Below are positions 44,555 to 54,013 of a DNA stretch of 64,000 nt, piece by piece. This stretch comes from Bacillus weihaiensis (GTDB lineage: Bacteria > Bacillota > Bacilli > Bacillales > Bacillaceae): assembly GCF_001889165.1 (NCBI RefSeq), contig NZ_CP016020.1, positions 2,826,501-2,890,500 on the forward strand, in the 5' to 3' direction. The position numbers were made by a program, and so were the translations under genes. Each line of letters opens with the position of its first letter. Position 1 is the stretch's first letter. The notes under the pieces are model-generated. The model saw nothing but the letters and a program-made list of their open reading frames with translations. It was not told the origin of the DNA and ran no database searches.

Positions 44555-45604
44555 TTGTCTATATTTAAAGGATATATCGGTACATACACAAAAGGTGACA
44601 GTGAAGGAGTTTATAGCTTTACATTTGATACTGAATCTAAAAAAATTCAGCAAATAAAGCCTGTTGCAACAATAGAAAACCCTACATATGTAAACATTAG
44701 TCAGGATAACAACTATTTATATGCCGTTCTAAAGGATGGCTCCCAAGGTGGAGTCGCTACTTACTCTATTGACGAACAAACCGGCAATCTAACTGAAATC
44801 AATCGTCAATTATTAGATGGCACATCTCCATGTCATGTTAGTGTCGATGAGTCAAACACTCAAGTCGTTACAGCGAATTATCACTTAGGAACTATTGTTT
44901 CACATCTCGTTAATGAAGATTCTTCTTTAACTCCAGCACAATCTGTAAGCCAGCATATAGGAAGTGGTCCGCACGAAAGACAAGAAAAGCCACATGCTCA
45001 TTACTCAGGCTTTACACTTGACGGTAGATTTGTTGTTGCCGTTGATTTAGGAACAGATCAGGTCATTACCTATAAAACGAATGACGGTAAGCTAGAAGAA
45101 GTCAGCTCACTATCCGTAAAATCCGGCAGTGGCCCAAGACACATAACATTTCATCCCAATGGAAAATACGCGTATGTAATGACAGAGCTAAGCAACGAAG
45201 TCATTTCCCTAGAATACAATTCAGAAACTGGTTCATTTACTGAGCTACAATACATAGCGACGATTCCAGCGGATTTTACTGAAAATAGCCAAGGAAGTGC
45301 CATTCACATTTCTTCTGACGGACAATTTGTTTATGCTGGAAATCGAGGTCATGATAGCATTGCGAGCTACTCAGTGAACAATGAAACTGGCGAACTTACG
45401 TTCATAGAGTATACATCGACAGAAGGACATTGGCCTCGTGATTTCGCATTAGATCCAACAGAAAACTTCTTACTTGCATCTAATCAAGAAAGCAGCAATC
45501 TTGTTCTCTTCTCAAGAGACAAAAAAACAGGTAAATTAACTTTACTAGATTCTTCTATTACTGTTCCAGACCCTGTTTGCATTAAGTTTTTACACGTTAA
45601 ATAA
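44555..45604 (+). CDS. lactonase family protein (6-phosphogluconolactonase type)
   Basis: A 349-residue seven-bladed beta-propeller. Repeated strands of the form YVNISQDNNYLYAVL, CHVSVDESNTQVVTANYHLG, PRHITFHPNGKYAYVMTEL and HISSDGQFVYAGNRGHDSIA are typical, and the metal-site segment PHERQEKPHAHYSGF is present. The length and layout match B. subtilis Pgl (YkgB), which hydrolyses 6-phosphogluconolactone in the pentose phosphate pathway. The TTG at 44555 fits the family N-terminus (FKGYIGTYTKG); an ATG at 44531 with its own AAGGA site is an alternative. Confidence 0.88.
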   Translation: MSIFKGYIGTYTKGDSEGVYSFTFDTESKKIQQIKPVATIENPTYVNISQDNNYLYAVLKDGSQGGVATYSIDEQTGNLTEINRQLLDGTSPCHVSVDESNTQVVTANYHLGTIVSHLVNEDSSLTPAQSVSQHIGSGPHERQEKPHAHYSGFTLDGRFVVAVDLGTDQVITYKTNDGKLEEVSSLSVKSGSGPRHITFHPNGKYAYVMTELSNEVISLEYNSETGSFTELQYIATIPADFTENSQGSAIHISSDGQFVYAGNRGHDSIASYSVNNETGELTFIEYTSTEGHWPRDFALDPTENFLLASNQESSNLVLFSRDKKTGKLTLLDSSITVPDPVCIKFLHVK

Positions 45605-45613
45605 GGATATTTG

Positions 45614-45645
45614 AAAGCTCGCTTTTTCTAATGCGAGCTTTTTTG
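45614..45645 (+). terminator. terminator of the lactonase gene
   Basis: Arms AAAGCTCGC and GCGAGCTTT with a 10-base loop and six T. Confidence 0.9.
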
Positions 45646-45656
45646 GGTTTTCGAAA

Positions 45657-45802
45657 ATTTTAAGTGCCGGATTTCAGCCTGTGTACAGGCTTTTTCTCAC
45701 TGTATTGGACGATAAGCTTTTTTCTCCCTTGCTTATTAGCGATTTTCATGTAAATAAGCTATATGTTCTTAAATGCCTATAGAGTAGCAACAAAGTTTTA
45801 GA
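45657..45802 (+). repeat. second dispersed repeat, copy 2 (diverged)
   Basis: It starts AAGTGCCGGATTTCAGCCTG and ends AGTAGCAACAAAGTTT. This is the counterpart of 38547-38675. The body has drifted and the lengths differ by some 17 bases, so common origin is probable but not certain. Confidence 0.4.
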
Positions 45803-45909
45803 AAACACCTAACCAAACGAGTATTTTTTTGTAAAATTTATTGAAAAACAATAAATTATGACGTAAACTTTCTTAAGAGAACACGATAAACTAGAACGAG
45901 GTGAAAAGC

Positions 45910-46386
45910 TTGAACAATGTTTCTTCCATTTTCTTGAGAGTTGCGATTTGTATGATAGGAATAATCGTTTTATTCTTATGTTTCTTTTGGCTTCCCTGGC
46001 AAGCCCGTGTTTTAGCAGAGGTATATCCTGAATATGCTCATTTACAATACCCGCTACTCATCGGAATCTATATGACAGCACTCCCCTTCTTCTATGCTCT
46101 TTATTCTGCTTTAAAGCTCTTACATTACATTGATAAAGACACAGCGTTTTCCTCTTTATCCGTAAAGGAATTAAAGACGATAAAGCTTTGTGCCCTATTG
46201 ATTTGTGTCTTGTATATCATTGGGTTCTTTTACTTAAGTTCTCAGCAGGCAGGTAACCCAGTGACCTTTATACTTGGAATTTTTATCCCTTTTGTCTCAG
46301 CATGCATCGCTATTTTTGCGGCTCTTTTACAAAAGCTATTACAAAAAGCGATTGATCTAAAATCTGAGAATGACTTAACAGTGTAA
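45910..46386 (+). CDS. DUF2975 membrane protein (YoaS-like)
   Basis: A 158-residue protein with four membrane helices, DUF2975 family, similar to B. subtilis YoaS. The TTG at 45910 lies seven bases after GAGGTG and is more likely than the GTG at 45901 that overlaps that site. It is followed after 10 bases by a small HTH gene; this pairing is typical, and the HTH protein probably regulates the pair. Function unknown. Confidence 0.82.
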   Translation: MNNVSSIFLRVAICMIGIIVLFLCFFWLPWQARVLAEVYPEYAHLQYPLLIGIYMTALPFFYALYSALKLLHYIDKDTAFSSLSVKELKTIKLCALLICVLYIIGFFYLSSQQAGNPVTFILGIFIPFVSACIAIFAALLQKLLQKAIDLKSENDLTV

Positions 46387-46396
46387 GGAGAATTAA

Positions 46397-46612
46397 ATGG
46401 CGATTATTATTCATATTGACGTCATGTTGGCGAAACGAAAAATGAGTGTTACAGAACTAACTGAACAAGTTGGAATTACTATGGCGAATCTGTCTATCTT
46501 AAAAAACGGGAAAGCGAAGGCCGTTCGTTTTTCCACCTTAGAAGCCATATGTAAAGCTTTAGATTGCCAACCAGGTGATATTTTGGAATATGTCCCCGAT
46601 GATAAGGAGTAA
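46397..46612 (+). CDS. small Cro/CI-type HTH regulator (YozG-like)
   Basis: A 71-residue single-domain DNA-binding protein of the Cro/CI-like HTH_26 type. The helix-turn-helix is MSVTELTEQVGITMANLSIL, followed by RFSTLEAICKALDCQPGDIL and a short acidic tail. It resembles B. subtilis YozG. It forms an operon with the DUF2975 gene and is closed by a terminator. Confidence 0.88.
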   Translation: MAIIIHIDVMLAKRKMSVTELTEQVGITMANLSILKNGKAKAVRFSTLEAICKALDCQPGDILEYVPDDKE

Positions 46613-46689
46613 GAGGGTAGCGATCTTAAAGATTGCTGGAGCTGGAAACTCGAAGTACTAATTACCAGTTGGTGAAGTACACGAAATAA

Positions 46690-46720
46690 AGCTAAAGAAT
46701 GTCAACTCTTTAGCTTTTTT
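46690..46720 (+). terminator. terminator of the DUF2975/HTH operon
   Basis: Arms AGCTAAAGA and TCTTTAGCT, loop of seven, six T. Confidence 0.88.
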
Positions 46721-46798
46721 ATTCGATTTGTAAGTTATTAGTCGGTCTCCTAAGCGATAGCTTTAGAAAGTTGTATTATCAAGCAGCTCTGACTCCTT

Positions 46799-48355
46799 TT
46801 ACGCACTATAGTTCGCACGTAACGTCCATATTTGGTAAACCATTTGCAGAGTAGCAAATACTGTTATATAAGTTAAGACTGTCCATCCCATTATTAAATA
46901 CGGTTGAGTGGCCATTTGCATGGTACTGCTCGTTAAAAAATCTTGATAATAAATACACAAAAATACAACTGACATAGTGATAATAGTTAAAATAAGAAGA
47001 AGATGTACAATTTTACTCCTTGTTATACCTGCTTCTGCCTTGTATTGGTTCGCCCATCCATCTTTTTTTGTAGCGGAAAAACGATCTAGCCACACATGCA
47101 CAAACGTAACCAAATTTACCCATAAATATATTTCTGGACTGATAAGCAGCGCTGCCAACAAAACGTCGATTGGCCGATTCATTGGAGTCTTTATCGCTAA
47201 TATAGTATTTAATATGGAAGCAACAACAATCGGAGTTAACCAAATCCAAGACCATTGAAATTGATCTGTGGCTATCGACACTACTAATAAAAGAAGAAAT
47301 AAGACCCTGATTAGTAAGTTCATCATGGATTTCAGCTGAGATCTCCAAATCTTTCCTAAATGCTTTGTTTTTACACCGATATCTTTACTTGTCAACAAAC
47401 CAACTGTTCCAGATTGCCACTTATTCCGCTGCTGTCTAAATGTATGATAACTCCTCATCGAATCGACAAAACAACGCGCTTTCGGACTAATGAGCGTTTT
47501 CCAATTTGATTTTTGGAGCTGCCATGTAAGCAACATATCCTCAACATCACTTTCATCCTGCCACGGTCCATCTAATTTATTTTCATCTACTATATTTTGG
47601 AGAGCTTCAGGTCGAAACAACGTCGCTTGACCACCTAATACGTACGTACTACCACCATTGTATTGAAGATCAAGCAGCCAGCTTGCCATATCTTGTTTTT
47701 GCTGATGTGTCCACCAACGTGCCAAAAAGCCTCCATACTCACCACTTGCAAGCTTTTCTTCATAGTGCACATCATCTTTTGATAAGGTGCTTTTCTTCTT
47801 TGGCATCCGCATCGTGTACTTAGCCATAACGCCACCGATATTTCGAGCACTCATGAGCCCTTCCCACATATACATAAGAGCTTTAGGAGCTAATCGACTA
47901 TCAGCATCCATTCCTAATATCGCTTTAATCGACTGCTTGTATATCTTCTGATAAGGGGTAAGATCTTCAAAATAAATATCAAGATGATCACCATAAATAT
48001 TTTTCCAAGCGTGGTTCAAAGCACCTACTTTCCGTTGTTTATTATTCTTGGTTTTTAGCACATATAAATTCAAGTTAAACTCTGCCCCAGCGTCCAATGC
48101 CTTTTCGGCCGTGTTGTCTGAGCAATTATCAGCTATGACAAATACATCAAGCTCTACCCCTTCTGGCAACTTTTGATCCCCAATGCCTGCTAAACAATCT
48201 CTTATTGACTTTTCTTCATTGTGTGCAGGTATGAAAGCTACAATTCTTGGTTTCATATACGTGTTTTTCACATTAGAACTATGCTCTATTGTCTGAGATA
48301 GTAACATATTTTGACTATGCCAATCCAACCGTCGATTGCTTTCTGGCACTCGCAT
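46799..48355 (-). CDS. membrane glycosyltransferase, GT2 family
   Basis: A 518-residue processive-type glycosyltransferase resembling NodC/IcaA/hyaluronan synthases. The GT-A domain contains VAFIPAHNEEKSIRDCLAGI, the metal-binding GMDADSRLAP, the catalytic acid in DESDVEDMLLTWQLQ and the product-binding QQRNKWQSG (Q-x-x-x-W). About four C-terminal membrane helices would form the export channel. The ATG at 48355 follows GGGAGAG. No deacetylase, modifying or precursor genes adjoin it, so the polymer is unknown. Confidence 0.88.
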   Translation of the reverse strand: MRVPESNRRLDWHSQNMLLSQTIEHSSNVKNTYMKPRIVAFIPAHNEEKSIRDCLAGIGDQKLPEGVELDVFVIADNCSDNTAEKALDAGAEFNLNLYVLKTKNNKQRKVGALNHAWKNIYGDHLDIYFEDLTPYQKIYKQSIKAILGMDADSRLAPKALMYMWEGLMSARNIGGVMAKYTMRMPKKKSTLSKDDVHYEEKLASGEYGGFLARWWTHQQKQDMASWLLDLQYNGGSTYVLGGQATLFRPEALQNIVDENKLDGPWQDESDVEDMLLTWQLQKSNWKTLISPKARCFVDSMRSYHTFRQQRNKWQSGTVGLLTSKDIGVKTKHLGKIWRSQLKSMMNLLIRVLFLLLLVVSIATDQFQWSWIWLTPIVVASILNTILAIKTPMNRPIDVLLAALLISPEIYLWVNLVTFVHVWLDRFSATKKDGWANQYKAEAGITRSKIVHLLLILTIITMSVVFLCIYYQDFLTSSTMQMATQPYLIMGWTVLTYITVFATLQMVYQIWTLRANYSA

Positions 48356-48802
48356 GCAGTCTCTCCCTTCAATAGTGAAATGTAGTATCCAATATAAAGC
48401 CAAAGGGAAAAAGGAACCATAGATGAGGATAAATTAAAAACAACTCTGATAAAAGCTCTATTGTTTATATTGTTATTTATGAGTCTATTGGCTCAAATAT
48501 GTTCACTATATAGTTTGGAGGTATATTTTTTATACTTTTGGAATATTATGGGTTGTTTTTGGAGTATCAAAACAGAAGAAACGGTTTAGGAGGGTAATGA
48601 GGTAAAACAATTGTACTAGCTATCTACGATATGCTAAGGAGCTTTACTCACCCATTATTGCTATCAGATTTTAATGAAGAAGATTTTTGCACGCGATATA
48701 CCAAGGTAAGCGAGCAAAAGAAATACTCTTCTCCTTGTGCAGAGAGAACAACCTTAGGAGAAGAATCAAAAAAGAGGAAGATCATTATATCTCCCCTTTA
48801 CA
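48356..48802. other. 447-base gap, nothing convincing
   Basis: It holds a TTCTCCT/AGGAGAA hairpin at about 48730-48765 without a clear T-run and a 64-codon plus-strand frame (48631-48825) with no typical start. I do not accept either as a gene. Confidence 0.4.
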
Positions 48803-49195
48803 TTACTTTAACTGTGCTTGATTAACATTCATTTCAATTAAATTTCGATCAGGATCCATACAGAAAATCTGAGCAAATCCACTCTTACTCCTTGGGTTCT
48901 CCTTAATCTTGACTCCCTTTTCCTTTAAATAAGCTAATGCCTGATCATAATCCTTTACACGAATAGCCAAATGACCTTCTCGTGAATTAAGCTCGTCCGA
49001 CTGTCTAATCGTTTGCGCATCTTCGTATTGAATAAGGTGTACTTGCTGGTGACCAATTTGATACCAGGCACCCGGAAAGCCGAAATTTGGTCGGACAATT
49101 TCTTGAAACCCTAATATGTCACCATAAAAATTCTTTGATTTTTCAAGATTTGTTACAGCTAAGCTAACATGATGAATTCCTCTATACTCGATCAA
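48803..49195 (-). CDS. VOC family (glyoxalase-like) protein
   Basis: A 130-residue protein with the paired beta-alpha-beta-beta-beta units of the vicinal-oxygen-chelate fold. The metal ligands are plausible as His in YRGIHHVSLAV, His in REGHLAIRV and Glu in RNLIEMNV. It could be a dioxygenase, a lyase or a resistance protein; no specific substrate is indicated. Fourteen bases behind the DUF3949 gene, so possibly in one operon with it. Confidence 0.85.
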   Translation of the reverse strand: MIEYRGIHHVSLAVTNLEKSKNFYGDILGFQEIVRPNFGFPGAWYQIGHQQVHLIQYEDAQTIRQSDELNSREGHLAIRVKDYDQALAYLKEKGVKIKENPRSKSGFAQIFCMDPDRNLIEMNVNQAQLK

Positions 49196-49208
49196 ACCGA
49201 ATCACTCC

Positions 49209-49463
49209 TTATCTATGTTTAATACGGATGAGGATACTCGCTAGAATATTTGCCAGTAAGAATAATGGGTTTCCTTGCGCGTTTTCATGCAGGAATAAAT
49301 CCCCAGTATTCATTTTATCATACATGTCGCCTTGAGTTTTACCTGCTTGCTTATTAACCATTTCCTTTTCCCTTAAAGCGCTTAAATACTTATACTGTAC
49401 AGGAAGTAGCGCTAAGGAAAGAAGGAGATAAACACCTATCATTCCAAGGAAAATCTTCAACAC
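49209..49463 (-). CDS. DUF3949 membrane protein
   Basis: An 84-residue protein with one N-terminal helix and a second hydrophobic segment near the end. Family-like segments are LREKEMVNKQAGKTQGDMYD and GNPLFLLANILASILIRIKH. GTG start after AAGGAG. It lies between DUF2500 and VOC genes on one strand; function unknown. Confidence 0.78.
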   Translation of the reverse strand: MLKIFLGMIGVYLLLSLALLPVQYKYLSALREKEMVNKQAGKTQGDMYDKMNTGDLFLHENAQGNPLFLLANILASILIRIKHR

Positions 49464-49477
49464 TTCATTCCAGCTCC

Positions 49478-49843
49478 TTATTCAACAATTTGTCTCTCGA
49501 ATTCTACATAGCGTGTACCTTGAAACGTAAGAATTCCCACGTCCCCTTCAGCCAGCTGACCGAATTCTTTTCCAGACACTTTTAATTCACTTCGATCACC
49601 ACTTGAAAATTCAAATGTTACATAGTAAGACGTTGAAGAATGATGATTTTGCCCAGCAGATCTTACTTTTGTTCTCTTAGCTTTTACTTCAGCAGGTACA
49701 GAAAGTCTAGGTGACTGTTCATTTTTAGTGTATTCCTTTACCCCTCTAGCAACGTTGAAGATAATAACACTAACGATAAAAATAAAGATAAGTCCAATAA
49801 ATAAAGATGCAAATGATGGTTCCATAAAAAACGGATCGTACAT
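49478..49843 (-). CDS. DUF2500 protein
   Basis: A 121-residue protein with an N-terminal membrane helix (about 13-33) and a beta-rich domain containing VPAEVKAKRTKVRSAGQNHH, YYVTFEFSSGDRSELKV and GDVGILTFQGTRYVEFER, the DUF2500 pattern. Function unknown. A strong AAGGAGGAGGG site precedes the ATG. First gene of the DUF2500-DUF3949-VOC run. Confidence 0.85.
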   Translation of the reverse strand: MYDPFFMEPSFASLFIGLIFIFIVSVIIFNVARGVKEYTKNEQSPRLSVPAEVKAKRTKVRSAGQNHHSSTSYYVTFEFSSGDRSELKVSGKEFGQLAEGDVGILTFQGTRYVEFERQIVE

Positions 49844-50050
49844 TATAGTCCCTCCTCCTTATTTAATACGTTCGGAAAGTTCAGTAAGTTTCACTAAATT
49901 GAAATTTTGTGATCTCACATTCTACGTTTGTTACCTTGTTAAAGGCTACCTCTAAACCTCGTATACCTCAAAGCTCACTATCTATAAATTATCGTTTATT
50001 TTTCTATTTTTTACCAGTATAATACAAGAAGGAGAAAGAAGGGAGACAAG

Positions 50051-51310
50051 ATGAAATTTAACGATTTGCACCCAAATATTAAGATACGAATCATGACAGA
50101 GTTCTTCACCGATATTACACAAATGGCAATACTTCCGTTCATGGCCATCTATTTCAGTAGCTATGTTGGGGCTGGATTGGCTGGTATCCTCTTAATGATT
50201 AATATCTTACTTTCTATTATGGTTGGTCTATATTCAGGTTTTCTTGCTGACCGAATTGGAAGAAAGAAAATGCTTATTAGTGCGCAAGCTATACAAATTT
50301 TTGCCTTATTGGTCATGACGGTTGTAAATTCACCTTGGTTAACATCAGTCTGGATCACATATGCAATGTTTATTGTAAGTAATATAAGCTCAAGTCTGAT
50401 TGGACCCGCAGCTAGTGCCATGATTATTGACGTTAGCACAGAAAAAGAACGTCCATACATATATGGTTTAGGCTATTGGACTGGCAACATTGCCATTGCC
50501 TTAGGAGCATTACTTGGTGGGTTATTCTTTGAAAAGTATAAAATGATGTTATTTGTCATGTTTTTATTTGTAAGCATCGTAACCCTTTTCATCATTATTT
50601 TCTTTATTAAAGAAACATTTACTTTTACACGAGATAAAAGTGAAACAAAGCCTTCTATTAAAACTGGCTTAATTCGTAATTATCTTAATGTGTTAAACGA
50701 TAGAGGCTTCATGCTTTTTATTGTCGCAACCATTTGTATTATGTCCCTTGAATTTCAACTCGATAAGTATGTAGCAGTACGATTAAAAGAACAATTTGAA
50801 GCTGAGCTTTTCACTTTTACAATCACAGGTGTCAATATGTTTAGTATCATTATGCTCATTAATACAATCACCATTGTTTTCGCCACACTTCAGCTCTCAA
50901 AATGGCTAGGGCAATTTAATGCTAAAAAAGTCTTAACAATTGGACTCCTTATTTATTCCATTAGTTTTACATCTTTTGCTTATAGTAATTCTTTTTCTTT
51001 GCTCATACTCGCTGCCTTTTTCTTTACGTTTGGTGAGCTCATGTATTCCCCGATCCGGCAAACAATCTTAGCTAGCATTGTAAATGAACAGAGACGAGCT
51101 TCTTATATGGCAGTTGATAATCTTGCCTACCATGTAGCAACTTTAATCGGAAGTATTGGTCTTTCCTTAGGCGCACTATTACCCTCTGAAGGAATGGCTC
51201 TTCTATATTTAGGATTAGGTTTGTGTGGACTCGTTTGTTATCGTATAGCTTTGTCAATGAAGGAAGAAAAGGAAGTACGTGTTGATACTCAAAAAGAAAG
51301 TGTCTTATGA
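50051..51310 (+). CDS. MFS transporter
   Basis: A 419-residue major facilitator with 12 helices. The helix 2-3 loop is GFLADRIGRKKMLISAQAIQ, a good MFS A-motif. The second half includes LILAAFFFTFGELMYSPIRQ, as in MdtH-like proton-coupled drug or peptide exporters; substrate unknown. ATG after AGGGAGAC, single gene with a strong terminator. Confidence 0.9.
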   Translation: MKFNDLHPNIKIRIMTEFFTDITQMAILPFMAIYFSSYVGAGLAGILLMINILLSIMVGLYSGFLADRIGRKKMLISAQAIQIFALLVMTVVNSPWLTSVWITYAMFIVSNISSSLIGPAASAMIIDVSTEKERPYIYGLGYWTGNIAIALGALLGGLFFEKYKMMLFVMFLFVSIVTLFIIIFFIKETFTFTRDKSETKPSIKTGLIRNYLNVLNDRGFMLFIVATICIMSLEFQLDKYVAVRLKEQFEAELFTFTITGVNMFSIIMLINTITIVFATLQLSKWLGQFNAKKVLTIGLLIYSISFTSFAYSNSFSLLILAAFFFTFGELMYSPIRQTILASIVNEQRRASYMAVDNLAYHVATLIGSIGLSLGALLPSEGMALLYLGLGLCGLVCYRIALSMKEEKEVRVDTQKESVL

Positions 51311-51312
51311 TA

Positions 51313-51366
51313 AAAAAACCAGTGAAAAGGTAACATTGCGTTAAGTGTTACCTTTCTACTGGCTTT
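51313..51366 (+). terminator. terminator of the MFS gene
   Basis: Long arms CCAGTG-AAAGGTAACA and TGTTACCTTT-TACTGG. Confidence 0.88.
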
Positions 51367-51454
51367 ATACCTTCATATTATTGGGCATGGAAAGGGTAGA
51401 GTAAAAAAATGTAGGATACCGCACATAAATATAATCCCTTTTATGGCATATACG

Positions 51455-51946
51455 TTACACTTTAACTGGTTCAAGGTACTCTGATATTATTTTTACATTT
51501 TCTAGATTTTTTCCGTAATCAACCATGGTTGTAATGACAAACGGTTTGCTTACAATAGTGACTAACGTTCTTTCATTCTCAATGGATGATACCGTCATTT
51601 TGATTACTTCTCCCCATGTTCTTATGTTTATCCCTGTTCTCACTAAAATAAAGCCCTCTTCAAGGTTCTCTTCCTTTACTTTCGCTTTATGCAAATACAT
51701 GACTGATTCCTTACATAATTGATACGTTTTTTCATAAGAGAATGGCATTTCAATCGTTGACTGTTGCTTTACCGTACTATTTTTCTCCAGGCTTTTATTC
51801 TTTCTAAAATAACGGTCCATGATTGTCATCACGAGTGCCATAACCCCTCCAAATGCAATTCCTCCAATAAGATTCTCTTTTACGAGAAATGAACCAAATA
51901 AAAGGTTAGATTGCACCATCATGAGAAGTCCGAAAGGTATAGACAT
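51455..51946 (-). CDS. membrane protein, unknown; original start likely lost to a stop
   Basis: A 163-residue protein with two hydrophobic segments in the first 50 residues and a soluble C-terminal domain (RTGINIRTWGEVIKMTVSSI, LVTIVSKPFVITTMVDYG). No family recognised. The ATG at 51946 has no ribosome-binding site. Thirty bases upstream and in the same frame, an ATG at 51976 with AAAGGAG would give M-N-stop-FIRIFLCM, so one TAA (51968-51970) interrupts codon 3. The gene was probably 10 residues longer and may now be silent or poorly expressed. Confidence 0.6.
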   Translation of the reverse strand: MSIPFGLLMMVQSNLLFGSFLVKENLIGGIAFGGVMALVMTIMDRYFRKNKSLEKNSTVKQQSTIEMPFSYEKTYQLCKESVMYLHKAKVKEENLEEGFILVRTGINIRTWGEVIKMTVSSIENERTLVTIVSKPFVITTMVDYGKNLENVKIISEYLEPVKV

Positions 51947-52118
51947 ACATAAAAAAATTCGAATAAATTAATTCATAACACTTTTTCTCCTTTTCCTTAC
52001 TCCCTTACATTCTACCATTCCTTGCTAATTATTTGTCACTTTCTGTTAATAAATTTTAACCCATACTTGTATGGATTAGAAGATTTTGATTCAAACTAAA
52101 CGGAAGGAGGTATTGTGT

Positions 52119-52586
52119 ATGAGACATTCTACAGTATTAGTTATAAAATTCATTACTTGTCTTATTGCATTTGCAATTGGTTTAGATTTATTTTTTAACG
52201 CAACATTTATTGAAATTCTTTCCTTTAGTTTATTCGTCACGTTTGCTACATACCTTGTGGGCGAGCTCGTCATATTACCACAGCTAGGTAGACGTGCCGC
52301 TGCCGTTGTTGATTTCTTTCTCACCTACTTAAGTGTTTGGGTATTCGGGAGTATTCTATTTGAAAGCTATTTACAAGTGGCTTGGGGGAGTATTATTTCC
52401 GCTACGCTCATTACAGTAGGTGAAATCGTTGTCCATCTTTTAATAGAGGAAAGAGGACCTGCTACACGTTATTTTGAAAACCACCACGCTCCAGTAAAGC
52501 CTCATTTAGCTTTTGGAACTGAATTTGCAGAAGATGAAAATGTGAGAAATTCAATAAAAAACTCTTCAAATCAAGGAAAGAAATAA
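52119..52586 (+). CDS. DUF2512 membrane protein (YndM-like)
   Basis: A 155-residue protein with four helices and a hydrophilic tail of about 45 residues (RYFENHHAPVKPHLAFGTEF). It follows the DUF2512/YndM pattern; function unknown. The ATG at 52119 lies eight bases after GGAGG. Single gene closed by a terminator at 52593. Confidence 0.85.
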   Translation: MRHSTVLVIKFITCLIAFAIGLDLFFNATFIEILSFSLFVTFATYLVGELVILPQLGRRAAAVVDFFLTYLSVWVFGSILFESYLQVAWGSIISATLITVGEIVVHLLIEERGPATRYFENHHAPVKPHLAFGTEFAEDENVRNSIKNSSNQGKK

Positions 52587-52592
52587 GCGAAA

Positions 52593-52624
52593 TGGGACAC
52601 ATTTTCCAGTGTGTCCTATTTTTA
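52593..52624 (+). terminator. terminator of the DUF2512 gene
   Basis: Arms GGGACACA and TGTGTCCT, T-rich tail. Confidence 0.8.
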
Positions 52625-52838
52625 TGTTAGATTATTTAGATAGTGCTATCCAAGATATATACAAAGAAATATCCTCACCATTCACACGTAAGAGCTGCGG
52701 AATTAAACAGATTTTAAATAGATTTACATCCAACTACGTCTTAAGTCTTACGATGAAATAAAGCTTGTGATCATTGTGAAGAACGCTCCAAACAATTATG
52801 ATGGGAATAGATACATTGTTCGTATAGGAGGAATAAGA

Positions 52839-53681
52839 ATGAAAAAGTGGCTTTTTGTTTTATTTTTTGGAGGTGGACTTCTTTTCTTAATGCTTTCATA
52901 TCAATCATGGCCAGTTTTTGGAGAACAGGAAACAGAAGCTAAGCTGTCTGAGGCTATTGAGCTTATTGATATTGACATATCTGGGGCAAGTACAACCATT
53001 TTGCCAACAAATCAAGATTCACTTTCAGCTGAGCTAGATGGGAAAGGCAAAGTATCTTTTCAGGAAGATAAAGATTCTATTAAAATAGAATTCAAAGACG
53101 ATAGATGGTTTAATTTTCTACATCTTTTTGGGAAAAGTCACCTTACTATTTATTTGCCAGAAAAATATCATAATGACCTGTCCCTTGAAATTGGCTCAGG
53201 TAGTGTCAAAATGAATGAAAGTGAAGTAGAACTCAAAACACTTGAAGTAGAAGTTAGCTCAGGCCATATCGAATTAGCACACCTGAAAGCAGATACATTT
53301 CACGTAGCCGGATCATCAGGCAATATACAAGTTGACAATGTGGCAACAGAAATCGGCACAATCGAAATGAAATCTGGTAATGTAGATGTGAAAGACTATT
53401 CAGGCGGACTCATTGCTGATCTCTCTTCTGGCAAGTTGGAGGTTGAGTTTACTTCACTTACAGATGATATTGAATTAGGAGTAAAATCTGGATATGCACT
53501 CATGGACCTCCCACAACATGCTAACTTTACGATTGATGCAGAAATTGGCAGTGGAACTATAACAACAAACTTCGATCTTACAGATTCAAAAGAAGATAAA
53601 CATTCTTTTCGGGGAACTCATGGATCGGGAGAGCACGAAATAAAGGTAGATGTTTCGAGTGGAACAGTGAAAATACAATAA
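52839..53681 (+). CDS. DUF4097 beta-repeat protein
   Basis: A 280-residue protein. A signal anchor (WLFVLFFGGGLLFLMLSY) precedes a repetitive right-handed beta structure of short strands with SGS/SGN turns (LEIGSGSVKMNESEVE, VEVSSGHIELAHLKA, IEMKSGNVDVKDYS), the DUF4097 pattern. Relatives such as LiaG-like proteins lie outside the membrane and are linked to envelope stress. The ATG at 52839 follows GGAGG and keeps the anchor N-terminal. It stands alone, without the PspC or regulator genes often found beside such proteins. Confidence 0.85.
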   Translation: MKKWLFVLFFGGGLLFLMLSYQSWPVFGEQETEAKLSEAIELIDIDISGASTTILPTNQDSLSAELDGKGKVSFQEDKDSIKIEFKDDRWFNFLHLFGKSHLTIYLPEKYHNDLSLEIGSGSVKMNESEVELKTLEVEVSSGHIELAHLKADTFHVAGSSGNIQVDNVATEIGTIEMKSGNVDVKDYSGGLIADLSSGKLEVEFTSLTDDIELGVKSGYALMDLPQHANFTIDAEIGSGTITTNFDLTDSKEDKHSFRGTHGSGEHEIKVDVSSGTVKIQ

Positions 53682-54013
53682 TTAGCTAGAAGTCACACCA
53701 CTTGCATCAGATAGAAATTGATGATTAAAGATACCCCTTTGTCTCATTTTGAACGCGGGGGTATTTTCGTGTCTCCACTTACCTGACTTTTCTTATGTTT
53801 AAGTATTTTAGCTCGATAATGCTGAAACCTAGTCTAGATAAATTAAACCCAACTATAGCTAGTCAGTAGGAACTTATTACACTTATTAGTCTATTTCTTC
53901 TCTCACTTTTTCAAAAAAAATACTTTTTAAAAAATATGCATAACATTCTACATATTTCCCTCTACTACTGGACATGCTACATCTATCATTCATGTCGATT
54001 GGAGGAAATTTGT
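53682..54013. other. 332-base gap with terminator
   Basis: It holds the DUF4097 terminator at 53731-53768 and nothing else recognisable. A promoter for the DUF3231 gene is expected but not clear. Confidence 0.5.
53731..53768 (+). terminator. terminator of the DUF4097 gene
   Basis: Arms ATACCCC and GGGGTAT followed by TTTT. Confidence 0.7.
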
